Origin: Candidatus Dormiibacterota bacterium
GTDB lineage: Bacteria; Chloroflexota; Dormibacteria; Dormibacterales; Dormibacteraceae
NCBI GenBank assembly: GCA_955652675.1
Contig: CATPBP010000007.1
Span: 83,354 to 115,853 of the forward strand
Direction of reading: 5' to 3'
Length of the DNA: 32,500 nt
Position numbers and translations under genes: made by a program. Shown in pieces: positions 1 through 7,302 of the stretch; positions within the stretch are counted from its first letter, which is position 1, and every line of letters begins with the position of its first letter. The notes beneath the pieces are model-generated. The model searched no databases and was not told the DNA's origin. It saw only the letters and a list, made by a program, of their open reading frames with translations.

Positions 1-283
1 CACGCTGGGGATAGGCTCCGATCACCAGCTCGGGATGAACCTTGAGCGGGACGTCCTTGGCGCTGTGGACGGCCAGGTCCACGACTCCTGCGGCCAGTTC
101 CCGCTCCAGGGCGGCCACGAAAACGCCCTCCCCAATGCTCACATCAGGCGCTCGCCGGTCGCCCTCCGTCAACACCTCCACGATCTCGACCTCCACGCCC
201 GACGAGCGAAGGGCGCCCGCGACGATCTCGGCCTGGATCAGTGCCAGCCGCGAGCCGCGCGTTCCGATCCGAAGGTTCCTCAC
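1..283 (-). CDS. hemC: Hydroxymethylbilane synthase, N-terminal part (runs off the window)
   Basis: The visible 94 residues start at a GTG and are the N-terminal domain of porphobilinogen deaminase, which joins four porphobilinogens into hydroxymethylbilane in the cytoplasm. Recognisable motifs are IGTRGSRLALIQ near residue 5, a GDRR segment near 42, GEGVFVAALE near 52 and DLAVHSAKDVP near 70, which are the conserved substrate and cofactor-site blocks of the family. The dipyrromethane-cofactor cysteine lies in the missing C-terminal part. The GTG overlaps the hemA stop as GTGA, so translation is probably coupled to hemA. The gene is partial because the window begins inside it. Confidence 0.93.
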   Translation of the reverse strand, partial: MRNLRIGTRGSRLALIQAEIVAGALRSSGVEVEIVEVLTEGDRRAPDVSIGEGVFVAALERELAAGVVDLAVHSAKDVPLKVHPELVIGAYPQR

Positions 284-1362
284 AGGCGAAACAGCCTCCG
301 GGCCGCTTCGGCCCGGCTGCCGTCCGGGTCCTCGCGCAGGGCGCTCAGCGGCTCGTGAAGCAGGTCGGTCACGAGCTGCTCGGACATTGCCGAGACCAGC
401 GCCCGTTCGCGTTCGGGAAGATCGGGAAGACGGCGCAGGAGGCGCTCGAGCCGCTCCCGTCGCCGCTCCTCGGCATGAGCCTGGAGCGCCCGCAGAGTGT
501 CGATCGAGCCCCGCCCCGCCAACCAGCTCACGTACTCGTCCGCCGCGGCTTCGACAAGGGCGTCCGCCTGCGCAGTCCAGGCGGTTCCGGAGCCTGGGGG
601 CTGGAAGAGGGCGTCGACGCCGAGGAAGTTCCCGCCCAGCGCTGAGCGGACCTCCTCGGGTACGGCGGGCGGCGACGAGAGGTCGGCGACCGGCGGCAGG
701 CCGTCAGCCTGGCCGGCGAGCTCTTTCCAGGGTCCCGCCAGCGCCACGGCCACGGCGGCGGAACTACGCGCCGCTGCGGCGCCGGTCGCCAGGTCGATCG
801 AGGCTCGGCGCGGGTTCCGGCCCGCGACAGTGACCAAGGCGCCCGCCTCAGCCGCCGCCCGCGCCAGCATGGTGCCCATGACGCCCGTACCGGCAACCAC
901 GACCGGCCGCCGCGCCAGGCGGACCCGCGAGTCGAGCCAGGCAACCGCCTGCTCGGCGAGGCCGGGCTGCTGACGCCCGTCACCCGAACGAGCGCGCCGC
1001 CCGGTGGCGATGGCCATCTCGAAGAGCCGGGCGAGCCGCGGGTCGAGGCCTCGGCGCCTGGCGGTCGCCAGGGCGTCGCGCACCTGCCGCAGAACCTCGT
1101 TCTCGCCTGGAACGGTGCTCTCCAGCCCCGCCGCGACCCTGATCAGCCGGCCGGCGGCGGGCCGGCCTTGAAGTGCGAGCATTCCGGGCCAACTGGGGGC
1201 GGGCCCGACGCCGTACAGCTCCACCCGGTGGCAGGTCGTCAGCAGTGCCCAGCCGGAGTGGAATTGGAGCATCGCCTCCGCCTCCGCCTGGAACCGCGAC
1301 CGCTCGTCGACCGCCACCTGGTCGGCGGCCGCGGCGAGGACCCACGGCTCCGAGATGATCAT
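280..1362 (-). CDS. hemA: Glutamyl-tRNA reductase
   Basis: This 360-residue protein reduces glutamyl-tRNA(Glu) to glutamate-1-semialdehyde with NADPH, the first committed step of C5-pathway tetrapyrrole synthesis. LLTTCHRVELYG carries the catalytic Cys at about residue 44. LESTVPGENEVLRQV near 97 matches the conserved glutamate-recognition block, and GTGVMGTMLARAA near 158 is the NADPH-binding turn. The C-terminal helical dimerisation domain is present (ERERALVSAM onward). The protein is short for the family (about 420-450 residues) and divergent. The ATG overlaps the upstream regulator by 4 bp (ATGA) and its stop overlaps hemC (GTGA). It would supply heme, and siroheme for the sulfite reductase encoded nearby. 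Confidence 0.9.
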   Translation of the reverse strand: MIISEPWVLAAAADQVAVDERSRFQAEAEAMLQFHSGWALLTTCHRVELYGVGPAPSWPGMLALQGRPAAGRLIRVAAGLESTVPGENEVLRQVRDALATARRRGLDPRLARLFEMAIATGRRARSGDGRQQPGLAEQAVAWLDSRVRLARRPVVVAGTGVMGTMLARAAAEAGALVTVAGRNPRRASIDLATGAAAARSSAAVAVALAGPWKELAGQADGLPPVADLSSPPAVPEEVRSALGGNFLGVDALFQPPGSGTAWTAQADALVEAAADEYVSWLAGRGSIDTLRALQAHAEERRRERLERLLRRLPDLPERERALVSAMSEQLVTDLLHEPLSALREDPDGSRAEAARRLFRL

Positions 1363-2048
1363 TCGTGCTGCCAGGCCTCGATGAAGGCGAGCAGGAGCCG
1401 GTCACAGGCGTCCTGCGCTTCGACCAGCAGCTCGGTCGCCTCCCTGGTGTCGAGTCCGCGCTGTCGCGCCGTCCTCGCGAGCTCGTCTATGAAGGGTCCC
1501 CGGAAGCGGAGGAAGGCGGCCACCGCTTCGGACAGAGGCAGCTCGAGCCGGCCGCAGCGGAGGCCGTAGTCGGCCGCCAGGGCCGAGGCCTCTTGCAGCC
1601 GGGCCAGTGCGGTCTCGGGATCGTCGGCGTCCAGATGTGCGAGGAGCGATTCGGCGATCGCCCCGCCCAGGTGGCGGAACTGGGACACCTGCTCCGGCTC
1701 GAGCCGTGAGAGCCAGTCCGCCATGGGGCGGCGCTCCGTCGGCAGCGCCAGCCGGTAGGCCCGCGTCATGCGCGCGGGCGAGGTTCCGAGCTGCGCCAGG
1801 CGGGGGCGGCGCTCCCGGTCCGATGGAAGCAGCTTGAGGATCGCCTGGCGAGAGAACCGGCGGTGGCCGCCCACGGTTACGAAGCTGGGCACCCGACCGC
1901 GGTCCGACCAGCGCCGCAACGTCTCCGGAGCGACGCCCAGGAGCCGGCCGGCCTCGCCCAGCGTGAGCCAGTCCGTTTCGTCTCCGGTCGCTGCGGGCGA
2001 CTGCGGCCCCTGCGGGTCAGGCGGCCGGTCATCCCCAAAGCTGATCAA
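1359..2048 (-). CDS. MerR/excisionase-type HTH regulator of the hem operon
   Basis: This 229-residue protein has a MerR/excisionase-like winged helix at about residues 24-75 (DWLTLGEAGRLLGVAPETLRRW, then GGHRRF, the typical recognition-wing signature). A helical C-terminal domain of about 130 residues follows, which I do not recognise; it could be a sensor. It is the first gene of the hemA-hemC operon and overlaps hemA by 4 bp, so a role in controlling tetrapyrrole synthesis is a reasonable inference. The only in-frame start before the HTH is a TTG, with an in-frame TAG just upstream. No Shine-Dalgarno is visible, but a TAGATT box lies 9 nt upstream, so the mRNA may be leaderless. Confidence 0.75.
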   Translation of the reverse strand: MISFGDDRPPDPQGPQSPAATGDETDWLTLGEAGRLLGVAPETLRRWSDRGRVPSFVTVGGHRRFSRQAILKLLPSDRERRPRLAQLGTSPARMTRAYRLALPTERRPMADWLSRLEPEQVSQFRHLGGAIAESLLAHLDADDPETALARLQEASALAADYGLRCGRLELPLSEAVAAFLRFRGPFIDELARTARQRGLDTREATELLVEAQDACDRLLLAFIEAWQHE

Positions 2049-2199
2049 AACTGGACAAATCTACCATTCCCTCCCCTTTGTGAGGACGGCGAAGTTAGGC
2101 GGTATTCGTTTCGGTCAGGGCGGCGCGAGTGCACCTTTGACTGGTTGGAGAGGACCCCCTCCCGATCCTCCCCCACAAGGAGGAGGGAACTCCCTTCTC
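2049..2199. other. Intergenic region between luxR-type gene and hem operon
   Basis: This gap holds the candidate hem promoter and a C-rich block with a small stem (TCCTCC at 2166-2171 pairing with GGAGGA at 2179-2184). The stem directly follows the luxR-type stop codon on the minus strand and may end that transcript, although no convincing T tract follows. I see no further gene. Confidence 0.4.
2058..2063 (-). promoter_or_regulatory. Candidate -10 box of the hem operon (leaderless start)
   Basis: TAGATT on the minus strand lies 9 nt before the TTG start at 2048. No ribosome binding site intervenes, so transcription would begin at or next to the start codon. No clear -35 is seen. Confidence 0.35.
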
Positions 2200-2622
2200 T
2201 TAATCGGTGTGGTGGTGTTCGGTGTTGCTCCAGAGGCTGACGGCCTGGCTCATGGAGCGGACACCGAGTTTGCGCTTGATCCTCGACCAGTACTCGCGGA
2301 CGGTGCTCGTCTCGACGCCCATGCGGCGTGCCACCTCCTTCAGCTGGAGACCTCGGGCGAGAAGGGTCAGAAGCTCCTGCTCCCGTGCCGAGAGCGCCTC
2401 CATGCTGTGGTCGCCCGGCTCCGTCCTGGTATGGAAGCCGAACCGCAGCAGCTCGTCCTCGAGCTGCTCGAGCGGCGCCGCCGGCTCCAGGACCAGCTGC
2501 ACCCGGCCGGTGCTGAAGCGGGCGGAGTGAAGGCCGACCCCCAGCCGCGCGCAGGCACCGAAGACGTCTTCGAGCTGATCCGCCCCCGCTACCTCTGTGA
2601 CCGTGATCGTCCAGTGCGCCAT
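2200..2622 (-). CDS. Small LuxR/GerE-type HTH regulator
   Basis: From the ATG at 2622 this gives 140 residues. The C-terminal 60 residues are a canonical GerE/LuxR helix-turn-helix: LSAREQELLTLLARGLQLKEVARRMG, then TVREYWSRIKRKLGV. The N-terminal 65 residues (TITVTEVAGADQLEDVFGAC onward) look like a small alpha/beta ACT- or ferredoxin-like fold, not a receiver domain: the phosphoacceptor pattern is missing. A longer frame exists upstream, but it passes through two RNA hairpins and lacks protein character, so I chose the ATG next to AAGG. The ligand and targets are unknown. It could regulate the hem operon downstream or the sulfate operon upstream. Confidence 0.8.
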   Translation of the reverse strand: MAHWTITVTEVAGADQLEDVFGACARLGVGLHSARFSTGRVQLVLEPAAPLEQLEDELLRFGFHTRTEPGDHSMEALSAREQELLTLLARGLQLKEVARRMGVETSTVREYWSRIKRKLGVRSMSQAVSLWSNTEHHHTD

Positions 2623-2628
2623 TGCCTT

Positions 2629-2659
2629 AAACAACAAAGCCCCCGCCTGAAGCGGGGGC
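2629..2659 (-). terminator. Intrinsic terminator / attenuator in the leader of the luxR-type gene
   Basis: On the minus strand an 8-bp all-GC stem (GCCCCCGC / GCGGGGGC, loop TTCAG) is followed directly by TTTGTTGTTT. It ends only about 7-17 nt before the ATG at 2622. No minus-strand gene lies just upstream to be terminated, so it may act as an attenuator of the regulator gene itself. Confidence 0.6.
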
Positions 2660-2678
2660 CGGTCGCGTCTTCCTACTA

Positions 2679-2699
2679 CTCCGGCGTCAGGCGCCGGAG
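2679..2699 (-). promoter_or_regulatory. Second perfect hairpin in the luxR-type leader
   Basis: CTCCGGCG and CGCCGGAG form a perfect 8-bp stem. Its minus-strand loop, CCTGA, is complementary to TCAGG in and beside the loop of the terminator hairpin 20 nt downstream. This could allow a loop-loop contact. No T tract follows this stem. Confidence 0.45.
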
Positions 2700-2810
2700 G
2701 ACGGCCGCGCCATGCCGCCCTGCACACCCGATAGAAGAGAGGTCGCTGCGCAGAAGCACGAGCACGGTCAACATCGGGCCGAGTCTATCAGGCTGCTGAG
2801 CGATGGCATT

Positions 2811-2866
2811 CCTGTCCCCAAAAGTCAGGACTGCCGAGTTCGACGTCAGCCAAATCGGGGACAGGC
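2811..2866. repeat. 56-bp element with perfect 9-bp inverted ends
   Basis: CCTGTCCCC at 2811-2819 is the exact reverse complement of GGGGACAGG at 2858-2866, with 38 nt between them. It lies in the non-coding region between the luxR-type gene and cysI and looks like a small dispersed palindromic repeat or MITE remnant. There is no second copy in this window. Confidence 0.45.
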
Positions 2867-2895
2867 TGAAGCTGCGCCGAGATGTGCCACGACCA

Positions 2896-2901
2896 TATAT
2901 T
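2896..2901 (+). promoter_or_regulatory. Candidate -10 box for the sulfate operon
   Basis: TATATT lies in an AT-rich island (2895-2905) that stands out in this GC-rich region. If used, the cysI leader would be about 180 nt long and include two small stems (GGGCGC/GCGCCC near 3026-3042 and CCGCC/GGCGG near 3051-3065). No -35 is obvious, and the island could serve the minus strand as well. Confidence 0.35.
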
Positions 2902-3090
2902 TTTCGGCAATGATCGGCGGTCTGACCCTTTGCCCCCATCGACGACTGGCTCTCACCAGAAGGCGGGCATTGGACTTCGGCCGGCTGACTCGCTGCGCCT
3001 GTAGATAGCCTCCAGGTCTCGCAGCCGGGCGCCACGGCGCCCTGAATCCTCCGCCTCGTTGGCGGTCCCTTTTCCCGAGAGCACGCAAGC

Positions 3091-4815
3091 ATGCCTGAAA
3101 GCACACCTCCGCCGATCGACCCCGAAGGCCTTTCCCGGAACGAGAAGGTCAAGGCCTCCAGCAACCATCTCCGCGGCACCATCGCCGAGGAGCTGGGTAG
3201 TGGCGCGTCCACGTTTACCGAGGACGCGACCCAGGTGCTGAAGTTCCACGGCGTCTACCAGCAAGACGACCGCGACCGCCGCAAGGAGGCCCGCGCCCGA
3301 GGGCTCGACAAGCACTACCAGATGATGATCCGCACAAGGATTCCGGGCGGGCTGGTCAGCCCGGAGGGGTATCTGGCGCACGACCAGATCTCCGGGGACT
3401 GGGCCGACGGAACCCTGCGGGTCACCACCCGCCAGGACTTCCAGCTCCACGGCGTGCTGAAGGGCGACCTGCGGGCGAGCATTCGAGCGATCAACGACGC
3501 GCTCATGACCACGCTGGGAGGCTGCGGGGATCAGGAGCGAAACATCATGTGCTGCCCGGCCCCCCTCCGCGATCGGTTTCACGCCGAGGTCTCCACCCTT
3601 CTCTCGGAGCTCGTCCCGGCGCTCACGCCAACCACCGGCGCCTACCACGAGATCTGGATCGATGGGGTCCTGCAGGGCGCAGAGCAACCTCAGGGAGAGG
3701 TCGAAGACCTCTACGGCGAGCTCTACCTGCCGCGCAAGTTCAAGACGGCCATTGCCCTGGAGGGCGACAACTGCGTCGATGTGTACTCCAACGACCTGGG
3801 GCTGGTGGTCCGCCAGGGGCCGGATGGCGGCCTGGCGGGAGTGGACCTGCTGGTGGGGGGCGGCCTGGGGCGGACGGCCAACAAGCCGGAGACCTTCCCC
3901 GCCGTGGCCAAGCCGCTGGCCTTCGTGAGCCCCGAGCAGGCAGTCGCCACCTGCCGCGCCGTGGTCGCCGTCCAGCGCGACTTCGGCGACCGGGTCAACC
4001 GCCGCCATGCTCGCTTCAAGTACCTGATCCACGACCGGGGCGTGGACTGGTTCCGGGAGCGCGTCCAGGAGCGGCTTCCATTCCGCCTCGGCCCCTCCCG
4101 ACCGCTCTCCTGGAAGCCCGTGGACGACCACCTGGGCTGGCACGAGCAGGGTGATGGGCTCCTCTACTACGGCCTCTACGTGGAGAACGGCCGGATCAAG
4201 GACGAGAACGGAATGAGGCTCAGGTCCGCGCTTCGTGAGCTGGTCAGCCGGCTCCACCTGACCGTTCGCCTGACCGCTCAGCAGAATGTCATCCTGACCG
4301 GCGTCGCGCCCGAGGACCGGTCTCTGGTCGACGAGGTGCTGCGCGCTCACGGGGTGCCGCTCTCGGAGGACCTCTCGAACACACTGCGGCACTCCATGGC
4401 CTGCCCCGCCTATCCCACCTGCGGCCTCGCCGTCGCCGAGGCCGAGAGGGCGCTGCCGGATCTGATCCGGCGTATCGAGGGCCTGGTCGGGGAGCTTGGC
4501 CTGGCTGCGGAGCGGATCAGCTTCCGTATGACCGGATGCCCGAACGGGTGCGCCCGACCCTACCTTGGCGACGTCGGCTTCGTGGGGACCACGCTGGGCA
4601 AGTACGACGTCTTCCTGGGCGGCGACTTCGACGGCACCCGGCTCAACCGGCTCTACGCGAAGAACGTCCCTCTGGGCGACATCCCCGGCCTGCTTCGTGA
4701 TCCGCTGCATGCCTTCGCGGCCGAGCGGGAGGCGGGCGAAGGCTTCGGCGACTGGAGCGCCCGGCTGGGGGTCGATCACCTCCGCGAGCGGTTCCTGGAG
4801 GCGGTCAGCGTATGA
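3091..4815 (+). CDS. cysI: Assimilatory sulfite reductase hemoprotein
   Basis: This 574-residue siroheme/4Fe-4S enzyme reduces sulfite to sulfide with six electrons. The C-terminal cluster ligands are clear: ACPAYPTCGLAVAEAER (C-x5-C) and TGCPNGCARPYLGD (C-x3-C), the latter bridging the 4Fe-4S cluster and siroheme. The N-terminal half has the substrate-anion-site arginines (LRVTTRQDFQLHGV). The block YLPRKFKTAIALEGDNCVDV is typical of the NADPH-type CysI subfamily. No cysJ flavoprotein is in the window, so the electron donor is unknown (ferredoxin or a remote CysJ). It heads an eight-ORF operon, and the siroheme synthase at the operon end supplies its prosthetic group. The stop overlaps cysH as ATGA. 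Confidence 0.93.
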   Translation: MPESTPPPIDPEGLSRNEKVKASSNHLRGTIAEELGSGASTFTEDATQVLKFHGVYQQDDRDRRKEARARGLDKHYQMMIRTRIPGGLVSPEGYLAHDQISGDWADGTLRVTTRQDFQLHGVLKGDLRASIRAINDALMTTLGGCGDQERNIMCCPAPLRDRFHAEVSTLLSELVPALTPTTGAYHEIWIDGVLQGAEQPQGEVEDLYGELYLPRKFKTAIALEGDNCVDVYSNDLGLVVRQGPDGGLAGVDLLVGGGLGRTANKPETFPAVAKPLAFVSPEQAVATCRAVVAVQRDFGDRVNRRHARFKYLIHDRGVDWFRERVQERLPFRLGPSRPLSWKPVDDHLGWHEQGDGLLYYGLYVENGRIKDENGMRLRSALRELVSRLHLTVRLTAQQNVILTGVAPEDRSLVDEVLRAHGVPLSEDLSNTLRHSMACPAYPTCGLAVAEAERALPDLIRRIEGLVGELGLAAERISFRMTGCPNGCARPYLGDVGFVGTTLGKYDVFLGGDFDGTRLNRLYAKNVPLGDIPGLLRDPLHAFAAEREAGEGFGDWSARLGVDHLRERFLEAVSV

Positions 4816-5528
4816 GCGCGCTGGTCGAGGCGTCGGCCGCTCTGGAGGAGGGGACCGCCGAGGAGATCCTGCGCTGGGTCTACACCCGCTTCGAGCGGGT
4901 CGCCATCGTGGCCAGCTTCCAGGCGGAGTCCACCGTTCTGATCGACATGGCGTCGCAGCTGGTGGATCAGCCGCACGTCGTCACCCTCGACACCGGCCGG
5001 CTGCCACGCGAGACGCACGACCAGATCGACCGCGAGCTGGCCGCCCACCCCATCCGTCTCCAGGTGCAGGCGCCCGATCCGGAGGAGCTTCGAGCTCTGG
5101 CGGCTGAGCACGGCGCCAACCCCTTCTACCGCTCGGTCGAGCTGCGGCAGCTCTGCTGCGACATCCGCAAGACCCGGCCCCTGGCCCGGGCGCTGAGCGG
5201 GTTCGACGCCTGGATCACGGGACTTCGCCGAGAGCAGGCAAGTTCCCGGGCGGCGACGCCGGTCGTCGCGGAGGATCCGGCGCACGGCGGGATCGCCAAG
5301 GTGGCTCCGCTCGTGTGCTGGTCCGAGGAACAGGTCTGGGACTACATCAGGACCCGGCGACTCGAATACCACGAGCTATACGACCGGGGGTACCGATCGA
5401 TCGGCTGCGCGCCCTGCACCCGCGCGGTCAGCGCCGGGGAGGACCCCCGTGCGGGCCGCTGGTGGTGGGAGGAGGAGGAGATCAAGGAATGCGGACTGCA
5501 CTGGTCGCCGGCGGTGGCGCGCTCATGA
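4812..5528 (+). CDS. cysH: Adenylyl-sulfate (APS) reductase, 4Fe-4S type
   Basis: This 238-residue protein is of the PAPS/APS reductase family, which reduces activated sulfate to sulfite using thioredoxin. Visible features are the nucleotide-binding strand with SFQAEST near residue 35, LDTGRLPRETHD near 59, CCDIRK (Cys115, Cys116) and CAPC (Cys199, Cys202), which together are the four ligands of the 4Fe-4S cluster typical of APS-specific enzymes. The catalytic C-terminal ECGLH is at 226-230. The paired Cys motifs argue for APS, not PAPS, as substrate. Both ends overlap neighbours by 4 bp (ATGA). The sulfite product would go to CysI, encoded just upstream. Confidence 0.93.
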   Translation: MSALVEASAALEEGTAEEILRWVYTRFERVAIVASFQAESTVLIDMASQLVDQPHVVTLDTGRLPRETHDQIDRELAAHPIRLQVQAPDPEELRALAAEHGANPFYRSVELRQLCCDIRKTRPLARALSGFDAWITGLRREQASSRAATPVVAEDPAHGGIAKVAPLVCWSEEQVWDYIRTRRLEYHELYDRGYRSIGCAPCTRAVSAGEDPRAGRWWWEEEEIKECGLHWSPAVARS

Positions 5529-6559
5529 GGCGGCTTGGCCTGTCGCTGGTCGCCGTGGTTCTCTCTACTCTGGTGGCGGCCTGCGGAGGCGCCGCCTCCC
5601 AGTCCCCGGCCTCTCAGCAGGTGACCCTGCGGCTTGGGCACTTCGCCAACCTCACTCACGCCACCGCCCTGGTCGGGATCGAGCAAGGCTTGTTCGCCCA
5701 GAGCCTGGGAAGCAACGTGACGCTGAAGACCTCTGTGTTCAACGCCGGCCCGGAGGCGGTCACGGCCCTGCTCTCGGGGTCGATCGACGCCAGCTACCTG
5801 GGTCCCAACCCGGCAGTCAACGCCTACGTCCAGTCGCACGGCCAGGCCGTTCGCGTGATCTCCGGCGCAACCTCGGGAGGGGCCTCCCTGGTGGTCAAGC
5901 CTTCGATCACGACGTCCGAGGACCTTCGCGGCAAGAAGCTGTCCACGCCCCAGCTGGGGAACACGCAGGACGTCGCCCTGCGCTGGTGGCTCGGTCAGAA
6001 GGGCCTGAAGACCAACGTCCAGGGCGGCGGCGACGTGAGCATCATCCCGCAGGACAACGCCCAGACCCTCCAGTCCTTCCGCTCGGGCCAGATCGACGGC
6101 GCCTGGCTGCCGGAACCCTGGGCGACCAGGCTGATCGTCGAGGGGGGAGCCAGGCAGCTCGTCGACGAACGGGACCTCTGGCCGGGAGGCCTCTTCGCGA
6201 CCACCGTCCTTGCCGTCAGAACGGACTTCCTGCGCGCCCACGGCGACGTGGTGAAGCGGCTGCTCCAGGGGCAGGTCAAGGCTGACCTCGCGGTCAACCG
6301 CCAGCCCACCGAATCGCAGAGGGCGGCCAACGACGAGATCGGCAACATCACCGGAAAGAAGCTTCCCGAAGCCGAGGTCTCCGAGGCCTGGTCGCACATG
6401 CGGTTCACCAACGACCCCATCGCCGCCAGCGTCCGGACCTCCGCGGACCACGCCCAGAAGGTGGGCCTGCTCTCGAAGGTGGACCTGAAGGGCATCACCG
6501 ATCTCACGCTGCTCAACCAGGTCCTGGCGGACCAGGGCCTGCCCCGGGTGAGCGGATGA
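5525..6559 (+). CDS. ABC transporter substrate-binding lipoprotein (SsuA/TauA/NrtA family)
   Basis: This is a 344-residue extracytoplasmic binding protein. Residues 1-19 form a signal peptide ending in a lipobox (LVAAC, Cys20), so it is membrane-anchored. The mature part has the NMT1/SsuA fold signatures: LRLGHFANLTHATALVGIEQ near 36, a LSGSIDASYLGPNPAVN stretch, and a QIDGAWLPEPWATRL segment. The family binds sulfonates, taurine, nitrate or similar anions. Its place inside a sulfate-reduction operon points to sulfate, thiosulfate or a sulfonate, with sulfate most likely because the operon contains ATP sulfurylase. I chose the ATG that overlaps the cysH stop (ATGA); the frame is open further upstream but inside cysH. 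Confidence 0.9.
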   Translation: MRRLGLSLVAVVLSTLVAACGGAASQSPASQQVTLRLGHFANLTHATALVGIEQGLFAQSLGSNVTLKTSVFNAGPEAVTALLSGSIDASYLGPNPAVNAYVQSHGQAVRVISGATSGGASLVVKPSITTSEDLRGKKLSTPQLGNTQDVALRWWLGQKGLKTNVQGGGDVSIIPQDNAQTLQSFRSGQIDGAWLPEPWATRLIVEGGARQLVDERDLWPGGLFATTVLAVRTDFLRAHGDVVKRLLQGQVKADLAVNRQPTESQRAANDEIGNITGKKLPEAEVSEAWSHMRFTNDPIAASVRTSADHAQKVGLLSKVDLKGITDLTLLNQVLADQGLPRVSG

Positions 6560-7302
6560 GACCGGCAGTCCGGATCGACGGGGTATCGCACGCGTTCGGC
6601 CAGGGAGGCGAGCGGCTGCTCGCGCTGCACGACGTTTCTCTGGAGCTGAGGAAGGCCGAGTTCGCCTGCCTGGTGGGTGCCTCCGGGTCGGGCAAGAGCA
6701 CGCTCCTCAACCTGGTAGCGCGGCTCGACCCGCCCACCACAGGCGAGATCGAGACCTTCGGCTCGCGGACGGCTCTTCTCTTTCAGGAGGCCGCTCTCTT
6801 CCCCTGGCTCACCGCGGCGGACAACGTCGAGCTTCCGATGCGCATGCGGCACGTCGCCGCCGACAAGCGCCGAGAGGAGGCCCGGCAGCTGCTCTCCGCG
6901 GTGGGACTTGCGGACTTCGAAGCCAGCCGTCCCCACGAGCTCTCGGGCGGCATGAAGCAACGAGTCGCGCTGGCGCGGGCGCTCGCCCAGGACGCGGCCA
7001 TCCTTCTCATGGACGAGCCATTCGGCGCCTTGGACGCGATCACCCGCGACCTGCTCCACGACGAGCTGGAGCGCATCTGGCTGGAGCGCAACCTGACGAT
7101 CCTGTTCGTCACCCACAACGCGCGTGAGGCGGTGCGGCTGGGCGACCGGGTGCTGGTGTTCAGCAGCCGGCCGGGACGCGTCGCCGACGAGTTCCGAATC
7201 GACCTCCCACGCCCTCGCCGCCTTGAATCGCCGGAAGTAGCCCGCCTGGCCGGTCTGGTTGGAGACCGGCTGCGGGAGGAGGTGCTGACCCGTGGCCACT
7301 GA
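6556..7302 (+). CDS. ABC transporter ATP-binding protein (SsuB/TauB type)
   Basis: This 248-residue cytoplasmic ATPase powers the importer encoded on either side. All motifs are present: Walker A GASGSGKST near residue 39, Q-loop LFQEAALFPWL near 75, signature LSGGMKQRVALARAL near 130, Walker B ILLMDEPFGALD near 151 and the H-loop FVTHNAREA near 183. The sequence fits the nitrate/sulfonate/taurine subfamily. The ATG overlaps the binding-protein stop (ATGA), and its C-terminus overlaps the permease gene by 11 bp. Confidence 0.93.
   Translation: MRPAVRIDGVSHAFGQGGERLLALHDVSLELRKAEFACLVGASGSGKSTLLNLVARLDPPTTGEIETFGSRTALLFQEAALFPWLTAADNVELPMRMRHVAADKRREEARQLLSAVGLADFEASRPHELSGGMKQRVALARALAQDAAILLMDEPFGALDAITRDLLHDELERIWLERNLTILFVTHNAREAVRLGDRVLVFSSRPGRVADEFRIDLPRPRRLESPEVARLAGLVGDRLREEVLTRGH

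Noticed and set aside
2900-3090. A SAM-type riboswitch before cysI
   Set aside because: I looked for the conserved SAM-I/IV and SAM-II core words on both strands and did not find them.
2953-4779. A 600-codon open frame on the strand opposite cysI
   Set aside because: It mirrors cysI codon structure, has no family motifs and a composition typical of antisense frames in GC-rich DNA; cysI itself is certain.
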